This document shows positions 10,770 through 21,319 of a stretch of DNA of 64,000 nucleotides, piece by piece. The DNA lies in the NCBI GenBank assembly GCA_963580285.1, contig OY757017.1, positions 18,865,003 through 18,929,002 of the forward strand. The letters run 5' to 3'. Made by a program: the position numbers and the translations under genes. Under the pieces are notes generated by a model. It saw nothing but the letters and a program-made list of their open reading frames with translations, made no database searches and was not told the origin of the DNA. Within the stretch, counting starts at the first letter, position 1; each line of letters begins with the position of its first letter. This stretch comes from Lucinisca nassula (taxonomy: Eukaryota; Mollusca; Bivalvia; Lucinida; Lucinidae).

Positions 10770-11060
10770 AGGATTTGTGCTCACGAGGTACCTAGTACAT
10801 ATACAATAAGCTAAGCTCGTGAAAACAAATATAGCTCAAGCTTCAGATACAAATTGACCTTAAAGCCTAGGAGAAGTTGCGCTCACAAGGTACCTAGTAC
10901 ATATACAATAAACTAAGCTCGTGAAATCAAATATAGTTCAAGATTCTATAAAGATCACATGCGTATTCTCACACCATAAGTACAGCACCTGTAAAGATTC
11001 AGAAACAAATTGGCGGAGTTACGCTCACAAGGTACCTACTACATAAACACTTCAATAGAA
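10770..11060. repeat. Degenerate tandem repeat, 3 units
   Basis: GCTCACAAGGTACCTAGTAC occurs near 10779, 10881 and (with CTACTAC) 11022. The first two are followed by ATATACAATAA.CTAAGCTC. Unit spacing varies from 102 to 141 bp. Confidence 0.8.
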
Positions 11061-11870
11061 CTGAAGCATGAAAAAGGTTTTAAGTTAGAAATGTAAAAAA
11101 AAAGTGAAAACAAAAATCATTTTACCATTCTGTAAAAAAAAAAAAAAAAAACAAGATCGCGCAGTCGATGGTATACCATCGCAAATACCCGCTTTTTCTG
11201 TGAATGGCACTAAAGATATGGCAAAGTCACACTTTCTGACCTTTGACCTTGGGGCCATGTTGGGGTAAAGGTCACAAAAATGTAGCCCACTGTCATCTAC
11301 ATACCATGTACTATCCACATGCAAAGTTTCAAAAGTTTAACTTCAGTGGTTGCAGAGGAGATCCATTTTCAAGAAAATCATAAGGATCGGTGTAAAACTG
11401 TAGGAGAAGTTACTATGATCTCGGAACCATGCACAAAGATCTAAGCTAAAGATGTAATCAAAGTAACAAATACAGGATCTTACATGAGTGTTCATATGAA
11501 ACTCTTTGAGGAAAAGGGATCAAATGCGAGGCTTTGCCGAGCATGTTATCCCGTTTCCTCAAAGAGTTTCATAAATTCAATATTACATGAGCACGAATGC
11601 AAGATTCTATTTATCATACGACATTTAAAATGCATTTAATTCACGATTTTTGGCCAATAATCCGCCCTGATTAAACGCGACGTCGTTAAGGACGTCTTAC
11701 GTATGCTTATTACATTTTCAGTTGTGACTTACTGATATTTCTCAGTGAATTATCACTAAGTTAATTATTTCATTTCGAACGTTTTGACGTCATAATCGCT
11801 AGGCGACGTTGCTGACGTCGTTTGTAACAGTAACAATAGTTGACGTTTAGCGGAAAATCTGATAAAACAT
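11061..11870. other. No gene; DR1-like motif and an inverted repeat
   Basis: A TGACCTTTGACCTT stretch near 11238 (reverse complement AAGGTCAAAGGTCA) is a textbook DR1 nuclear-receptor element. At 11491-11572 ATGAAACTCTTTGAGGAAA is mirrored by TTTCCTCAAAGAGTTTCAT, giving a 19-bp perfect stem with a ~43-bp loop. The flank (GCACGAATGCAAGATT) recurs in inverse orientation near 21820, so this belongs to a dispersed element. Confidence 0.6.
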
Positions 11871-11872
11871 TA

Positions 11873-12147
11873 CTCAAACACGCCTATACAAGTACAATGC
11901 CACCTTTATCGCCGAAAGAGAATGAAACTTTTAGGATGAAAAATTATGATATTTTCTTATTTCTGCTCAAAATATAGATTGTGGGCACTCGTTAGAACCG
12001 CCTCATCGAGGCGGTTCTAACGAGTACCCACAATCTATATTTTAGAACAGAAATAAGAAAAAATAGGTATACCCCCGAAACCCCAATTTTACTATATAAA
12101 AGTGGGGTTCAAGGGGGTCAAAAGTATATAGGGTTGTTTTCGTGATG
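11873..12147 (+). mobile_element. Foldback MITE M1
   Basis: Ends CTCAAACACGCCTATACA and ATAGGGTTGTTTTCG. The central palindrome at ~11975-12045 has GCCTC-ATC-GAGGC; the second hairpin lies at ~12065-12120. Confidence 0.87.
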
Positions 12148-12454
12148 CATAGAAATCAGACTTCCATTTTCGCGTCCATTTGAGGATTTTGAGGAAAGAC
12201 CTGTAATACGAAGATAAGGTATGATTTTCTTGATAATACAGTTCTACTTTAATGATATTGTTGCATCTGTATTTCAAGCACAAGGTGATTTTTGCGTTGA
12301 AATGAAAACAAGATGGCGAATGATTTTGAAACTAAACCACGCCTCATGAAATCGGTGCCCTGACTGTAGCTATTTTGGTTGGAAATCAAAATTGTTGAAT
12401 TCGAAAATTCATAGGTAAAACATGAATGGTAATGTAATAAACACTTTTTTGTTG
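12148..12454. other. No gene identified
   Basis: AT-rich spacer; I see no coding region, RNA gene or clear repeat. Confidence 0.4.
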
Positions 12455-12545
12455 TTTTGATTGATTAGGCTCGAACCTACAGTGGTGAGAGACCTAATTA
12501 TTAAGAGTCAGCGTTCTTATCCACTAGATCACTGAAACCCGTAAC
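12455..12545 (-). mobile_element. tRNA-like head of SINE S3
   Basis: The minus strand carries a head with GAACGCTGACTCTTAATAAT followed by TAGGTCTCTCACCACTGTAGGTTCGAGCC, including a good B box (GGTTCGAGCC). Only the head is present. Confidence 0.75.
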
Positions 12546-12854
12546 TGTGTAGGCTTACTCAATGTGTGGTTAGTTTCAGCTTTACGTTGCAGCACCATTC
12601 AACTCAATCTATTTCTCCAAGCCCCGATAGGCGCAGAGTTGCTATTTTGCGGGCCTGCGGGCTGCGGACCGCGGGCTTCGGGTCGCGGGCTGCGGGTCAC
12701 AATTTTATGATTTTATTTTATGAATAAACAGTCATAACTTGCAGCTAAATAATAAAATAAAAGAATTGTTATTTATTATTCCTTCCATACATTATTTGGA
12801 ATTCTATTATATTTTTCTGCACATTGCTGCAAGCCATTTTACTATTAGTTCTGT

Positions 12855-12970
12855 AAATTAGATATCTTCTTTTATTTATCAGATATCTAATATAAGATAT
12901 CTGAACTATTATATTGGATATCTGATATATTCGAGATAGATAGCAATTAAGATATCTTATATAACATATG
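12855..12970. repeat. AGATATCT palindrome-rich AT repeat, block 1
   Basis: Degenerate repetition of AGATATCT and TATCTTATAT or TATCAGATAT strings. Related blocks occur at 13505-13885, 14140-14260, 16320-16550 and 16800-17045. Confidence 0.75.
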
Positions 12971-12971
12971 T

Positions 12972-13262
12972 GTCCGGCCTCGGTAGCCCTGTCATATGCG
13001 CGGCCGACTGGTAATCAGGAGGAAGCGGGATCGTCGGCAACATATGTTCGTTGATATTGCTTATGTAATCTTTTCTACGGTCATTCCGCTGATTCAATAA
13101 GGACAGTTGTCAGTTTCTGGCGAAAGAATGTACACTGTACTGGTTGACCGCTTACATATAAGCCTGAACAGGAAAAGTGTTGATAGGTAACATGCTGGGC
13201 TCGATATGACCTAAATAGTGTTGACTGGGCTGTTAAACTCCGAAACAAACAAACAAAATAGC
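12972..13262 (+). mobile_element. SINE S2, full length
   Basis: The head GGCCTCGGTAGCCCTGTCAT, CGACTGGTAATCAGGAGG and GCGGGATCGTCGGCAAC is a degraded tRNA-like region. It is followed by TCTTTTCTACGGTCATTCCG, GTTTCTGGCGAAAGAATG and CCGCTTACATATAAGCCTG. It ends with GGCTGTTAAACTCCGAAACA and an (AAAC)n tail. The insertion lies in the AGATATCT region. Confidence 0.85.
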
Positions 13263-13280
13263 ACATAAGATACCTTAAAC

Positions 13281-13507
13281 GGGCCTTCGTAGCCTAGTGG
13301 TTAAGAGCGCTGACTCTTGACTCATTAGGTCTCTCACCGCTGTGGTTCGAGCCTCGCTCGGTTCATATTTGGGACGCCAAATTCTGCAACGGAAGATCAT
13401 GGGGTTTTTCTCCGGTTACTCCGGTTTTCGCCCACCTCTGATTAACGATCGGCTGGATATGAGTGAAATAATCTTGGAAGGGCCGTTAAACCAAAACAAA
13501 AATAAAG
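13281..13507 (+). mobile_element. SINE S3, full length
   Basis: The tRNA-like head has an A-box-like TAGCCTAGTGGTTAAGAG and B box GGTTCGAGCC. The body has TCTGCAACGGAAGATCATGG, CTCCGGTTACTCCGG and CGCCCACCTCTGATTAACGA. It ends GGGCCGTTAAACCAAAAC plus an A-rich tail. A matching S3 lies 0.6 kb downstream. Confidence 0.88.
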
Positions 13508-13885
13508 ATATCTTAAAGCCCCATGGAAGATTGGCTCTGCCAAATGGGTTACCCTCTGTAAATAAAGACAATACTTACTGCAATATATGATATCTTACTT
13601 GACATATTAAATAACAAATATCAAATAAGATATCTTAACTGACATATTAGATATCTTATATCTCAATTAATAAATAAGATATCTGATTTATTCAGATATA
13701 TTAGATATCTAATAAAATATATCAGATATCTTATATACTAAGTAAGATATCTAATTTAACATATCAGATATCTAATATAGAAAATAAGATATCTTATATA
13801 CTATGTTATATATCTGATATATTTGATTGAATCAGATAGCTTATTTATTAATTTAGATATCTTATGTTATATATGATATCTAACG
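13508..13885. repeat. AGATATCT palindrome-rich AT repeat, block 2
   Basis: Dense ATCTTATATC, TTAGATATCTAATA and ATATCAGATATC strings with irregular spacing of about 25-40 bp. Confidence 0.75.
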
Positions 13886-14110
13886 AGCCTCCTTGGCCTA
13901 ATGAATAAGAGCGCTGACTCTTAATCATTAGGTCTCCCACCGCTGTAGTTCACGCCTCGCGCAGGCTTTATGTGAGACGCCAAGTTCACAACCAAAGGCC
14001 ATGTGGTTTTTCTCCGGGTACTCCAGTTTTCGCCTACCTCTGATTATTGATCTGCTCGAAATAAGTGAAATATTCTTGAGATAGGTGTAAATCGAAAAAA
14101 AAAAATAACA
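13886..14110 (+). mobile_element. SINE S3
   Basis: The head is CCTCCTTGGCCTAATGAATA, then AGAGCGCTGACTCTTAATCA. Its B box is degraded (AGTTCACGCC). The body has CTCCGGGTACTCCAG and the copy ends in an A-rich tail. Confidence 0.83.
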
Positions 14111-14279
14111 AAAAAAAATAGTAATTTATAGTAAAGTATGTCAGATATCTTATTCATGTTTAAAAATATATAATGTAACATATATGATATCTTATTTCCA
14201 TATGCATAGAAGATTCTCATTTCCTAAATCAGATTTCTTATTGAACATATAAAACATCTTATAAACTTGAATTTGTTTT

Positions 14280-16080
14280 TCTACAAAAACACAGATGTCT
14301 CCCCCGTTTTTGACCTCTAAGTATGACCTTGACATTGGAGGTATTGAGCTGGGTCTTGTGTGCAACACATCATCAAATGAAGATGAACATTTCTGCACAG
14401 TAACTTTAAAAATGTTTATAGAGAAATAAAAAAGTTATTGGCCGTACACAAAAAAGCCCTATTTTTACCTTTGACCTCCAACTATGGCCTTGACCTTTGA
14501 GGTACAACACATCGTCACATGATGGTTAACATTTCTGCCAAGTAATTTCATAATCCATCAAAGAATAAGGAAGTTATTGACTGTCCCTTTTTTTACCTTT
14601 GACCTCTAGGTATGACCTTGACATTGGAGGTATGGACCTTGGCCTTGCACATGACTCATGGTCTAATGACGGTGAACATTTCTGCATGGTTACTTTATAA
14701 AGTCCATCCAGATATAAAGCAGCTATTGACTGGACACACAAAAAAAAAACTTTTTTTAACTCTGACCTCTTAGTAGGACCTTGATCTTTGAGGTACCGAC
14801 CTGGGTCTAGTGTGCACCACATCGTCTCATGATGGTTAACATTTCTGCCAAGTAATTTCACAATCTATCCAGGAATAAGAAAGTTATTGACTGAACACTA
14901 AAAAAGGCCCCTTTTTGTCCTTTGACCTCTTAGTACGACCTTGACATTTGTGGTACCAACTTTGATCATGCACGCAACTCATCGTCTCATGGTGGTTAAC
15001 ATTTCTGCCAAGTAATTTCAAAATCCATCTTAAAATCAAAAAGGTATTGACAGAACACAAAAAGGCCCCTTTTTACCTTTAACCTCTATGTATGACCTTG
15101 ACCTTTCAGGTACCAAACTGGGTCATACGTGCAACAAATCATCTCATGGTGGTTAACATTTCTGCCTAACAGTTTCAAAAACCATCTAAAAATAAGAAAG
15201 TTATTGACCAAACACGAAAAAGGCCCCTATTTTGACTTTTGACCTCTATGTATGACCTTGACATTTGAAGTACCAAACTGAATCATGCATGCAACACATC
15301 ATCTCATGATAGTTGACATTTTTGCCAAGTAACTTCAAAATTTATCTAAAATTAAGCAGGTTATTGACAAAACCCGAAAAAAAGCCCCTTTTTTACCTTT
15401 GACCTCTAAGTATGACCTTGACCTTTGAGGTACCAACCTGGGTCATGCACGCAACACATTGCCTTCTATTGATTAATATTTCTGCCAAATGATTTCAAAA
15501 TCCATCTCAAAATAAGAAAGTTATTGACCAAACACGAAAAAAGGCCCCTTTTTTACTTTGACCCCTAAATTTGACCTTTACCTTTGAGATACCGACCTGC
15601 CCTATGCGCACCACACATCGTCTTATGGTTTTTAATATTTCTGCCAAGTAATTTTAAAATCCATCTCAAAATAAGAAAGTTATTTACCAATTACGATAAA
15701 AAGGCCCATTTTTTTACCTTTGACCTCTAAGTATGACCTTGACCTTTGAGGTACCGACCTGCCCCATGCGCACCACACATCGTCTCATGGTTCTTAATAT
15801 TTCTGCCAAGTAATTTTAAAATCCATCTGAAAAAAAAGGAAGTTATTGACCGGACACGATTTTCCCATACATACGAGTATACATGCCGACAAACTTCCGA
15901 GGGAGATAATTCAAAAAGTATAAATGCGAGAGTTATAGTTCTTGCGCACTGCACGTCGTCTAATGCTGATTAATATTTATATGAAGTTTCGTGAAGATAG
16001 CTCGAACGGTTTTCAAGTTATAGAGCGGACACGAATGTGTGACAGACGGACAGACGGACAGACGGACATTCTCACAGATG
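14280..16080. repeat. ~160-bp tandem array rich in TGACCTTGACC
   Basis: About 10 diverged units of 157-164 bp have CTTTGACCTCTAAGTATGAC, CTTGACCTTTGAGGTACC, AACATTTCTGCCAAGTAATT and AAGAAAGTTATTGACC in order. Unit starts lie near 14588, 14752, 14911, 15068, 15230, 15392, 15550 and 15713. The array ends at ~16045-16070 in a GACGGACAGACGGACAGACG tract like the one ending the 22-24.5 kb array. Each unit contains GGTCAAGGTCA on the minus strand, a nuclear-receptor half-site pair. Confidence 0.93.
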
Positions 16081-16319
16081 TATACTTATGTGGCTATTTT
16101 TGGCAGGATTGATACTTAAGTGGCTACTTTTAGCCACAGAAAAGAAGTATTTTCGGTGTCTAACGGAATAAATCCCATAGACTTACACTGATTCTGTCCA
16201 TTTACATAGCCACCTAACTATACATTTGTTGGTGCGGACGGACAGACGCCCGGGGGAAAAACAATATGTCTCTCCGAAAAAATGTTGTTCGGGTGAGACA
16301 TAATTATATAAGATATGTT
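16081..16319. other. Spacer, no gene
   Basis: Contains a repeated TATACTTATGTGGCTATTTT / GATACTTAAGTGGCTACTTT pair and a second GACGGACAGACG tract near 16238. Nothing coding is seen. Confidence 0.4.
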
Positions 16320-16550
16320 AGGTGTTCAACAAACTGACTTACATGGCGTCTCCTATTCTCTCAAATTTATGTAAGATATCTGAATTGCTTTCACATTTAA
16401 GATACCTGATAATACACATTTGATATCTAATGAAGTAAATGAGATATCTTATATCCCATATTAGATATCTAATATAGGATATGAGATATTTTATAAATTA
16501 TGCTCTATTAGATATCTGATTTAGGATAAAAGATACCTTATTTTATTTCG
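16320..16550. repeat. AGATATCT palindrome-rich AT repeat, block 3
   Basis: GATATCTAATATAGGATATG, TTAGATATCTGAT and related strings, continuing the repeat family interrupted by the 160-bp array. Confidence 0.7.
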
Positions 16551-16805
16551 ATAACACATCCGTGCGAATTGAAGCATTTTTGCTGATGAAAATCCGTGAT
16601 ATTTTTCTTATAAATACTCCAAACATAGATTGTTGGTGCTCGTTAGAATCGCCTCATTGAGGCGGTTCTAACGAGTACCCACAACATAAATGTCTTGGAG
16701 CAAGAATATGAAAAATTATGTATACCCCTCGTAAACCCCAGTTTTTCTCTATATAAAGTGGGGTATAGGGGCGGGGGGGGGAGGGCTTCATTTCACGGCC
16801 TATTA
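16550..16805 (+). mobile_element. Foldback MITE M2
   Basis: Shares the M1 central palindrome (TTAGAATCGCCTC-ATT-GAGGCGGTTCTAA at ~16643-16673) but has different ends: CGATAACACATCCGTGCGAA on the left and CTTCATTTCACGGCC on the right. A second hairpin with CCCC...GGGG arms lies at ~16720-16770. Confidence 0.8.
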
Positions 16806-17045
16806 ATTTTTCAATTAATAAGATACCTGTATTTGGTATATTAGATATTGAAATTAATGTATAAGATATTTCATAAAACAAATTTAAGATATCTGACATA
16901 TGGAATTAAATAAGATATCTTATCAATTATATCAGATATCTTATACAGGATATCTTATATGATATGACATATGTAATATAGCTCATACTTATTCAGATAT
17001 CTTGCACCCCATATTAGATATCTTATATCCTATATATGATATATA
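16806..17045. repeat. AGATATCT palindrome-rich AT repeat, block 4
   Basis: TAAGATATCTTATCAATTAT, CAGATATCTTATACAGGAT and similar strings. Confidence 0.7.
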
Positions 17046-17129
17046 TTTTGCATAAATAATAGCAAAATTGCTTGCCATAGTAAAAGCATATAAGTATGGA
17101 GTAATGCACTGAGTATGGGCCAGTGCAGA

Positions 17130-17233
<104 letters not shown>

Positions 17234-17606
17234 GTCAAGCCTCATTGTCTCTGAGAATAATGTACAAATTGAAATTGTTTTCTGCTATGTAATTTCTACG
17301 TCACTTAAAGAGTTAGGTTTTAGTCTTTACTTTACAGTACATGTAAATTTAATATCAATACATGTAGTTGGGAATCTGGTCCCTGATAAGGCAGTTCAGA
17401 ATCTGCCTAACACAGTAATTTATTGCTAGAAGCAAAGAAGGTGATGAGTACATCTACAAAGGCTGCTTTATTATCTGCCAAATATATGGCTTACCTGTCC
17501 TTAAAAGACAATGGTGTTAGAAGAAACACATTCAGCCCCCACCCCAACCAACCATCTACAGAGCAGAATATCTGGTTTATCCAAGCCTGGCTTTTGAATA
17601 CTTGAT
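17234..17606. other. No gene identified
   Basis: Moderately AT-rich, non-repetitive-looking sequence without a supported coding region. Confidence 0.35.
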
Positions 17607-17617
17607 AGAACTGTCTC

Positions 17618-17918
17618 TTCCGCCCCCGCCCATAGGGGCTTGAAGAAATATATGGGCTGCATGGTGCTTCCACGCAGAGCTGAATCTGGCCCGCACACTA
17701 GTACTGGTAAACCGCTTAGAGGATCTAAGCCTGTCCAGGAACCGCGGTGCGACGCGGACCGTCAATGCTAATAAACCCTATTGGTTTCATTGGGCGACAG
17801 GGCTAGAGATGTCATTTCATCTCAATGTCGGGTAAAAGTCCCACAAAATTGGAAGCAACGTCTCCAAAATGACCTTTACAGTGTTGACGGGGACGTTAAA
17901 CCTCAAATCAAACAAACA
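17618..17918 (+). mobile_element. SINE S1 inserted in a MITE hairpin
   Basis: A full-length S1 (CGCCCCCGCCCATAGGGGCT ... CAAATCAAACAAACA) is flanked by an 11-bp duplication AGAACTGTCTC at 17607-17617 and 17919-17929. The target is the palindrome of an M1-type element: GAACTGTCTC is a variant of GAACCGCCTC, and the right arm follows at once. Confidence 0.93.
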
Positions 17919-18070
17919 AGAACTGTCTCAATGAGGCGGGTCCAATGAGTATCCACAATCCATGTTTTTCGGCAGTAATAAAGAAGTTAACGAATCCCCC
18001 TCCCCCACATGCAGACTCCACTTTTTACTATTAAAGTGGGGTTTAGAAGGGTATTCATAGGCTTATTACC
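17919..18070 (+). mobile_element. Right half of a MITE interrupted by S1
   Basis: AATGAGGCGGGTCCAATGAG, then TATCCACAATCCATGTTTTT, then a CCACTTTTTACTATTAAAGTGG hairpin and an ATAGGCTTATTACCATGG end. The left half should lie before 17606 but is not recognisable. Confidence 0.75.
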
Positions 18071-18197
18071 ATGGTCATGTTAGAGCTTTCACAGTAACTG
18101 CATCCCAATCAAAATCTGCCTTTCCAACTAGAAACTAAGTCTCTCGATTTTTATATAATTTACAAGGTAATACTGACATCAAATACATACATTATGA

Positions 18198-18500
18198 TCC
18201 TAGCCCCCGCCCATAGGGGCTTGAAAGAATAGACGGGCTGCATAGTGCTTTCACGCAGAGCAGAAACCGACCCGCACACGAGTACTGGTAAACCGCTTAG
18301 AGGTTCTAAGCCTGCCCAGGCAATGTGGTGAGAGTCGGCCCGTCCATGCTTATAAACCCTATTGGTTTCATTGGGCGACAGGGCTTGAGATGTCATTTCA
18401 TCTCAGTGTCGGGTAAAAGTCCCACTAAATTGGAAGCAACGTCTCCAAAATGAACTACACAGTGTTGACGGGGACGTTAAACCACAAATCAAATAAACAA
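18198..18500 (+). mobile_element. SINE S1, full length
   Basis: Begins CCTAGCCCCCGCCCATAGGG and ends CAAATCAAATAAACAA. It is flanked by the 9-bp duplication ACATTATGA at 18189-18197 and 18501-18509. The subtype has GAAACCGACCCGCACACGAG and GGGTAAAAGTCCCACTAAAT. Confidence 0.92.
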
Positions 18501-18559
18501 ACATTATGAGCCCTTTTGAGGCAATATGCTTAAAAGGACACTTAATTATGGTATGCCGC

Positions 18560-18830
18560 TATGGCAGCCTCAATGGCTCAGTGGTTAGCGCGTTTGACTT
18601 ATGATCGAAATGTTGTTGGTTCGAATCCGGCCACCGGAGGCTTGTTGTGTCCTTGGGCAAGTCACGATATGCCACTGCCCCACTCCACCCAGGTGTAAAT
18701 TGGTAGTAGTGGTGTAAAAGTCATTGTCTCTCTCTCGCGCGCGTGATAACATCCGGAATGAGTGATCGAGAGCGATTCAAATAAGCTTGAAGATTTCATC
18801 GCAATGGAACTAAAGTAAATTAGTATAAAC
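18560..18830 (+). mobile_element. tRNA-derived SINE, family S6
   Basis: The tRNA-like head has A box TGGCTCAGTGGTTAGCGC, anticodon arm TTTGACTTATGATCGAAATG and B box GGTTCGAATCC. It is followed by GTCCTTGGGCAAGTCACGAT and CACCCAGGTGTAAATTGGTA. Because the sequence runs ~200 bp past the tRNA-like part and the acceptor stem is not preserved, it is a SINE and not a tRNA gene. Only one copy is seen here. Confidence 0.82.
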
Positions 18831-18918
18831 TAAGGACACTTACAAGTCTGTGATAGATCGGAGTGACTTCATTTGTACTAAATGTCAGACAAATGGCTCA
18901 TAGTCTGCATACTTTTAC

Positions 18919-19075
18919 CTTAAGTAACCTAGAAGCTTTCCTGCGATTGTTCACACTGTCCATGTGACCAGTAATCATGGTATCAATGGCTCTGCTATTC
19001 TTATCACTGTGACCACAGACTGCTGTGTATAGCGGGTTATCTGTAAAACCTGGACTAGGCATATGTGCTGGAACA
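18919..19075 (-). CDS. Possible internal coding exon of an unknown gene
   Basis: On the minus strand, TTTTGCTTGCCAG reads as a 3' splice site (AG at 19077-19076) and AAG|GTAAAAGT as a 5' splice site (GT at 18918-18917). The 157-bp segment between them is open. It contains HMPSPGFTDNPLYTAV and DTMITGHMDSVNNRRKASRL, with normal amino-acid composition and no repeat character. It would start in phase 2 and end in phase 0. I do not recognise the protein. No second exon was found, so this is only a candidate; it could be a fragment of a repeat not otherwise seen here. Confidence 0.3.
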
Positions 19076-19256
19076 CTGGCAAGCAAAATACATCAGGACA
19101 CTGCAGGAGGCGGACATCAGATCTGGATCTACAATACTGGTTTAAGGGGCATGGAAACAACTAGCAGACTTTTCCGCAATTTTTCACAGGGAAACAAATT
19201 TCATGACCATCTGTTCACTTTTCTATAAACTCTGTCTCACGAAAAAAGGCGCTCAA

Positions 19257-19313
19257 CTCTTAAAGGAAAGAATTTGCTCCTGAGGTTGAGCAAATTCTTT
19301 CCTTTAAGAGTTG
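19257..19313. repeat. Near-perfect hairpin, 26-bp arms
   Basis: CAACTCTTAAAGGAAAGAAT plus TTGCTC is mirrored by GAGCAAATTCTTTCCTTTAA plus GAGTTG across a short loop. The TTAAAGGAAAGA core recurs in the terminal inverted repeats at 52373 and 52688. Confidence 0.85.
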
Positions 19314-19559
19314 ACCATTATTGACATGGGAGACAAAAATACTTTTGCAGGAGTTGCCTCCCCTGAAGCTGTGTGCATTCCCCTTAAAGTTCAGGAATTC
19401 AATGAACAGCCTATGCACCCACCAGTGCTGTCAGCACTTTGATTAATTGTGAAATACCAGATGCCCAGTTTAATTATATTTAATTGCAAGCATGTTGACA
19501 GATTAAAAGTGCACAAAAAAAAATAAGAAAATAAAAGAAATTGATGAATCTTCTGGCTT

Positions 19560-19700
19560 CATATTTACGTTAAGTCGTCTTATTTTGATAGGAGCCGAAG
19601 CATAATGTCGACTTAATTTGATAGGAGCCGAAGCTTAAAGTCGACTTTTTTTGATGGGGCCGAAGCGTAAAGTCGACTTATTTTGATGGGGCCCGAAAAT
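19560..19700. repeat. ~36-bp tandem repeat, 4 units
   Basis: AAGTCGACTTATTTTGATGG followed by GGCCGAAGC recurs near 19572, 19607, 19642 and 19672; the first unit has GTCGTC in place of GTCGAC. A GGAATAAG-type run follows at 19753-19800. Confidence 0.85.
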
Positions 19701-19800
19701 GGACCTTTCCTGATATGACCCTTTATAAAAATTCACTGTGAAAAAATAAACTTGGAATAAGGAATAAGGACAAAGGAATAAGAATAAAGGAATAAGGAAA

Positions 19801-21150
19801 CAATTTATCACTCGTTGCAAACAGTGCAGACCCGTATCAGATGCTGCAGAACATGACCTTCACAGTTTGCTTAAAGTTCAACCAATTTTTATCAATGTTT
19901 AAATTCTACTCAGCCTGGTACCCCTTAATTCTTAAATGTACTCAATTCTGTATGTGGGATGGGAGATCTCATTCTGTACAAAATGGGAAAAAATATATCT
20001 TCTTTTTATTATTTTTTTATTTATTTGTGATTTTTCCTCATTACTAAAACCTCTTTATATAAAGACCTTACTTATTTATTAACATTCTAACTGTTCCTTA
20101 TTTACTGACCTACGTACTATTGAATCAATGTTGAAACAACGTTTAAAACGTGGTTTCAACGTTGAATCAAAGTTGAGTCAGCGTTGGGTGTCTGCAGGGT
20201 TACTTGCTTACTTACCTACTCACCCACTTACTTGCTCGCGCGCTCACTCACTCACTCACTCACTCAAACCTGTTTCTTTTTCCTAGACATGAATTTTCCT
20301 CTGTATAGTTAATAGCCGAGTTTGAGGTGGATCAGCTTGAGTGTTTCCAGATTTTTTTGCCACTCTCCATTCTGACAGTCCAAAGCAGAGAGGTGGTATA
20401 GTCTGATAACAAAATAGAGAAATTTCAGAAATGTGTAGGGCTGTTTAAGAGGTTTAGGCGTTTCTTTTTTAACAAAGTGCATGGTAGTGTCAGATTATGC
20501 GGATATATTTAAGTATTCTCAACAGCCACAAGATGTAGTTCCGTTAATTAGCCTCATATGACTACTTTTCTTTGTTTAACTTTGAGAGTTTTCAAGTATC
20601 TCTCTCTTAGATTAGAGAAGAAAACTACAAGTACCAGTATATCAGAATGTCATTTTAAAGAACACTTCAAAAACATCTGCCATATAATGTCCTTTTGTTA
20701 ATGTACCTCTTCAGTTATTTCCGTGGGTAGAACAGCCCTTTGGACTATAGAAAAAATGTACTTGCACACGAGATAAGGAAATTCATACTTTTAGCTTGGG
20801 ATAGAAATTCTGTTCTAACCCATGGGCAGGGTAAAAATCGAACATTCCCGCGTGTTTGATAAATGCACTGGTTGAATCCTCTGTCGTTAAGGTTTACGTC
20901 ACAGCACGTTAAGTGACGTCACTAAACATCACTGCAGTGTCATCACAATATGGCGGACCAACCGAAGTGACTGCAGTATTAAAGACCCACGCTCAGAAAT
21001 GGAAGGTATGCAAGAAAAAGGATCCTTGTCATGCCATTCTTTCACTGAAAAAAAAAAAAAAAAAAAAAAAGAAATAAATTTGAAAACGGTGCCTGTTTTG
21101 AACATGACTTATTGTTTAACCCATAAACTGTCAATCACGATAATTGTCGT
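19801..21150. other. No gene; one CAACGTT-rich patch
   Basis: No coding region is supported. At 20122-20200 GTTGAAACAACG, CAACGTTGAATCAAAG and a GTTGGGTGTCTGCAGGG end form a palindrome-rich patch related in style to 39470-39545, 51480-51610 and 56760-56840. CTCA repeats occur at 20243-20268, and poly-A at 21049-21070. Confidence 0.5.
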
Positions 21151-21175
21151 CTGCTTTGCCGTCTGCCGCTTTCCT

Positions 21176-21318
21176 TAAAGTTATTTTTTTGCAAACTCTG
21201 TGGACCCAGATCAGACTGCTCCTGTAGGAGCAGTCTGATCTGGGCCCACACTGTTTGCCTGAATCCAAAAACTTTTTTTGAAAAGTTTGCAAAAATAACA
21301 GCAGACGACATAAGAAGA
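21176..21318. repeat. Dispersed hairpin repeat (CAGATCAGAC type)
   Basis: CCCAGATCAGACTGCTCC is mirrored by GGAGCAGTCTGATCTGGG around a TGTA loop, with outer TTTGCAAA-containing arms. Similar CTGTTTGC / AGACCCTGATCAGACGCC hairpins lie at ~25265-25365, ~25908-25980, ~51125-51205 and ~54385-54455. Confidence 0.8.
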
Positions 21319-21319
21319 C

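Noticed and set aside
18575..18650. tRNA gene
   Set aside because: The tRNA-like part continues into a ~200-bp SINE body and lacks a closed acceptor stem.
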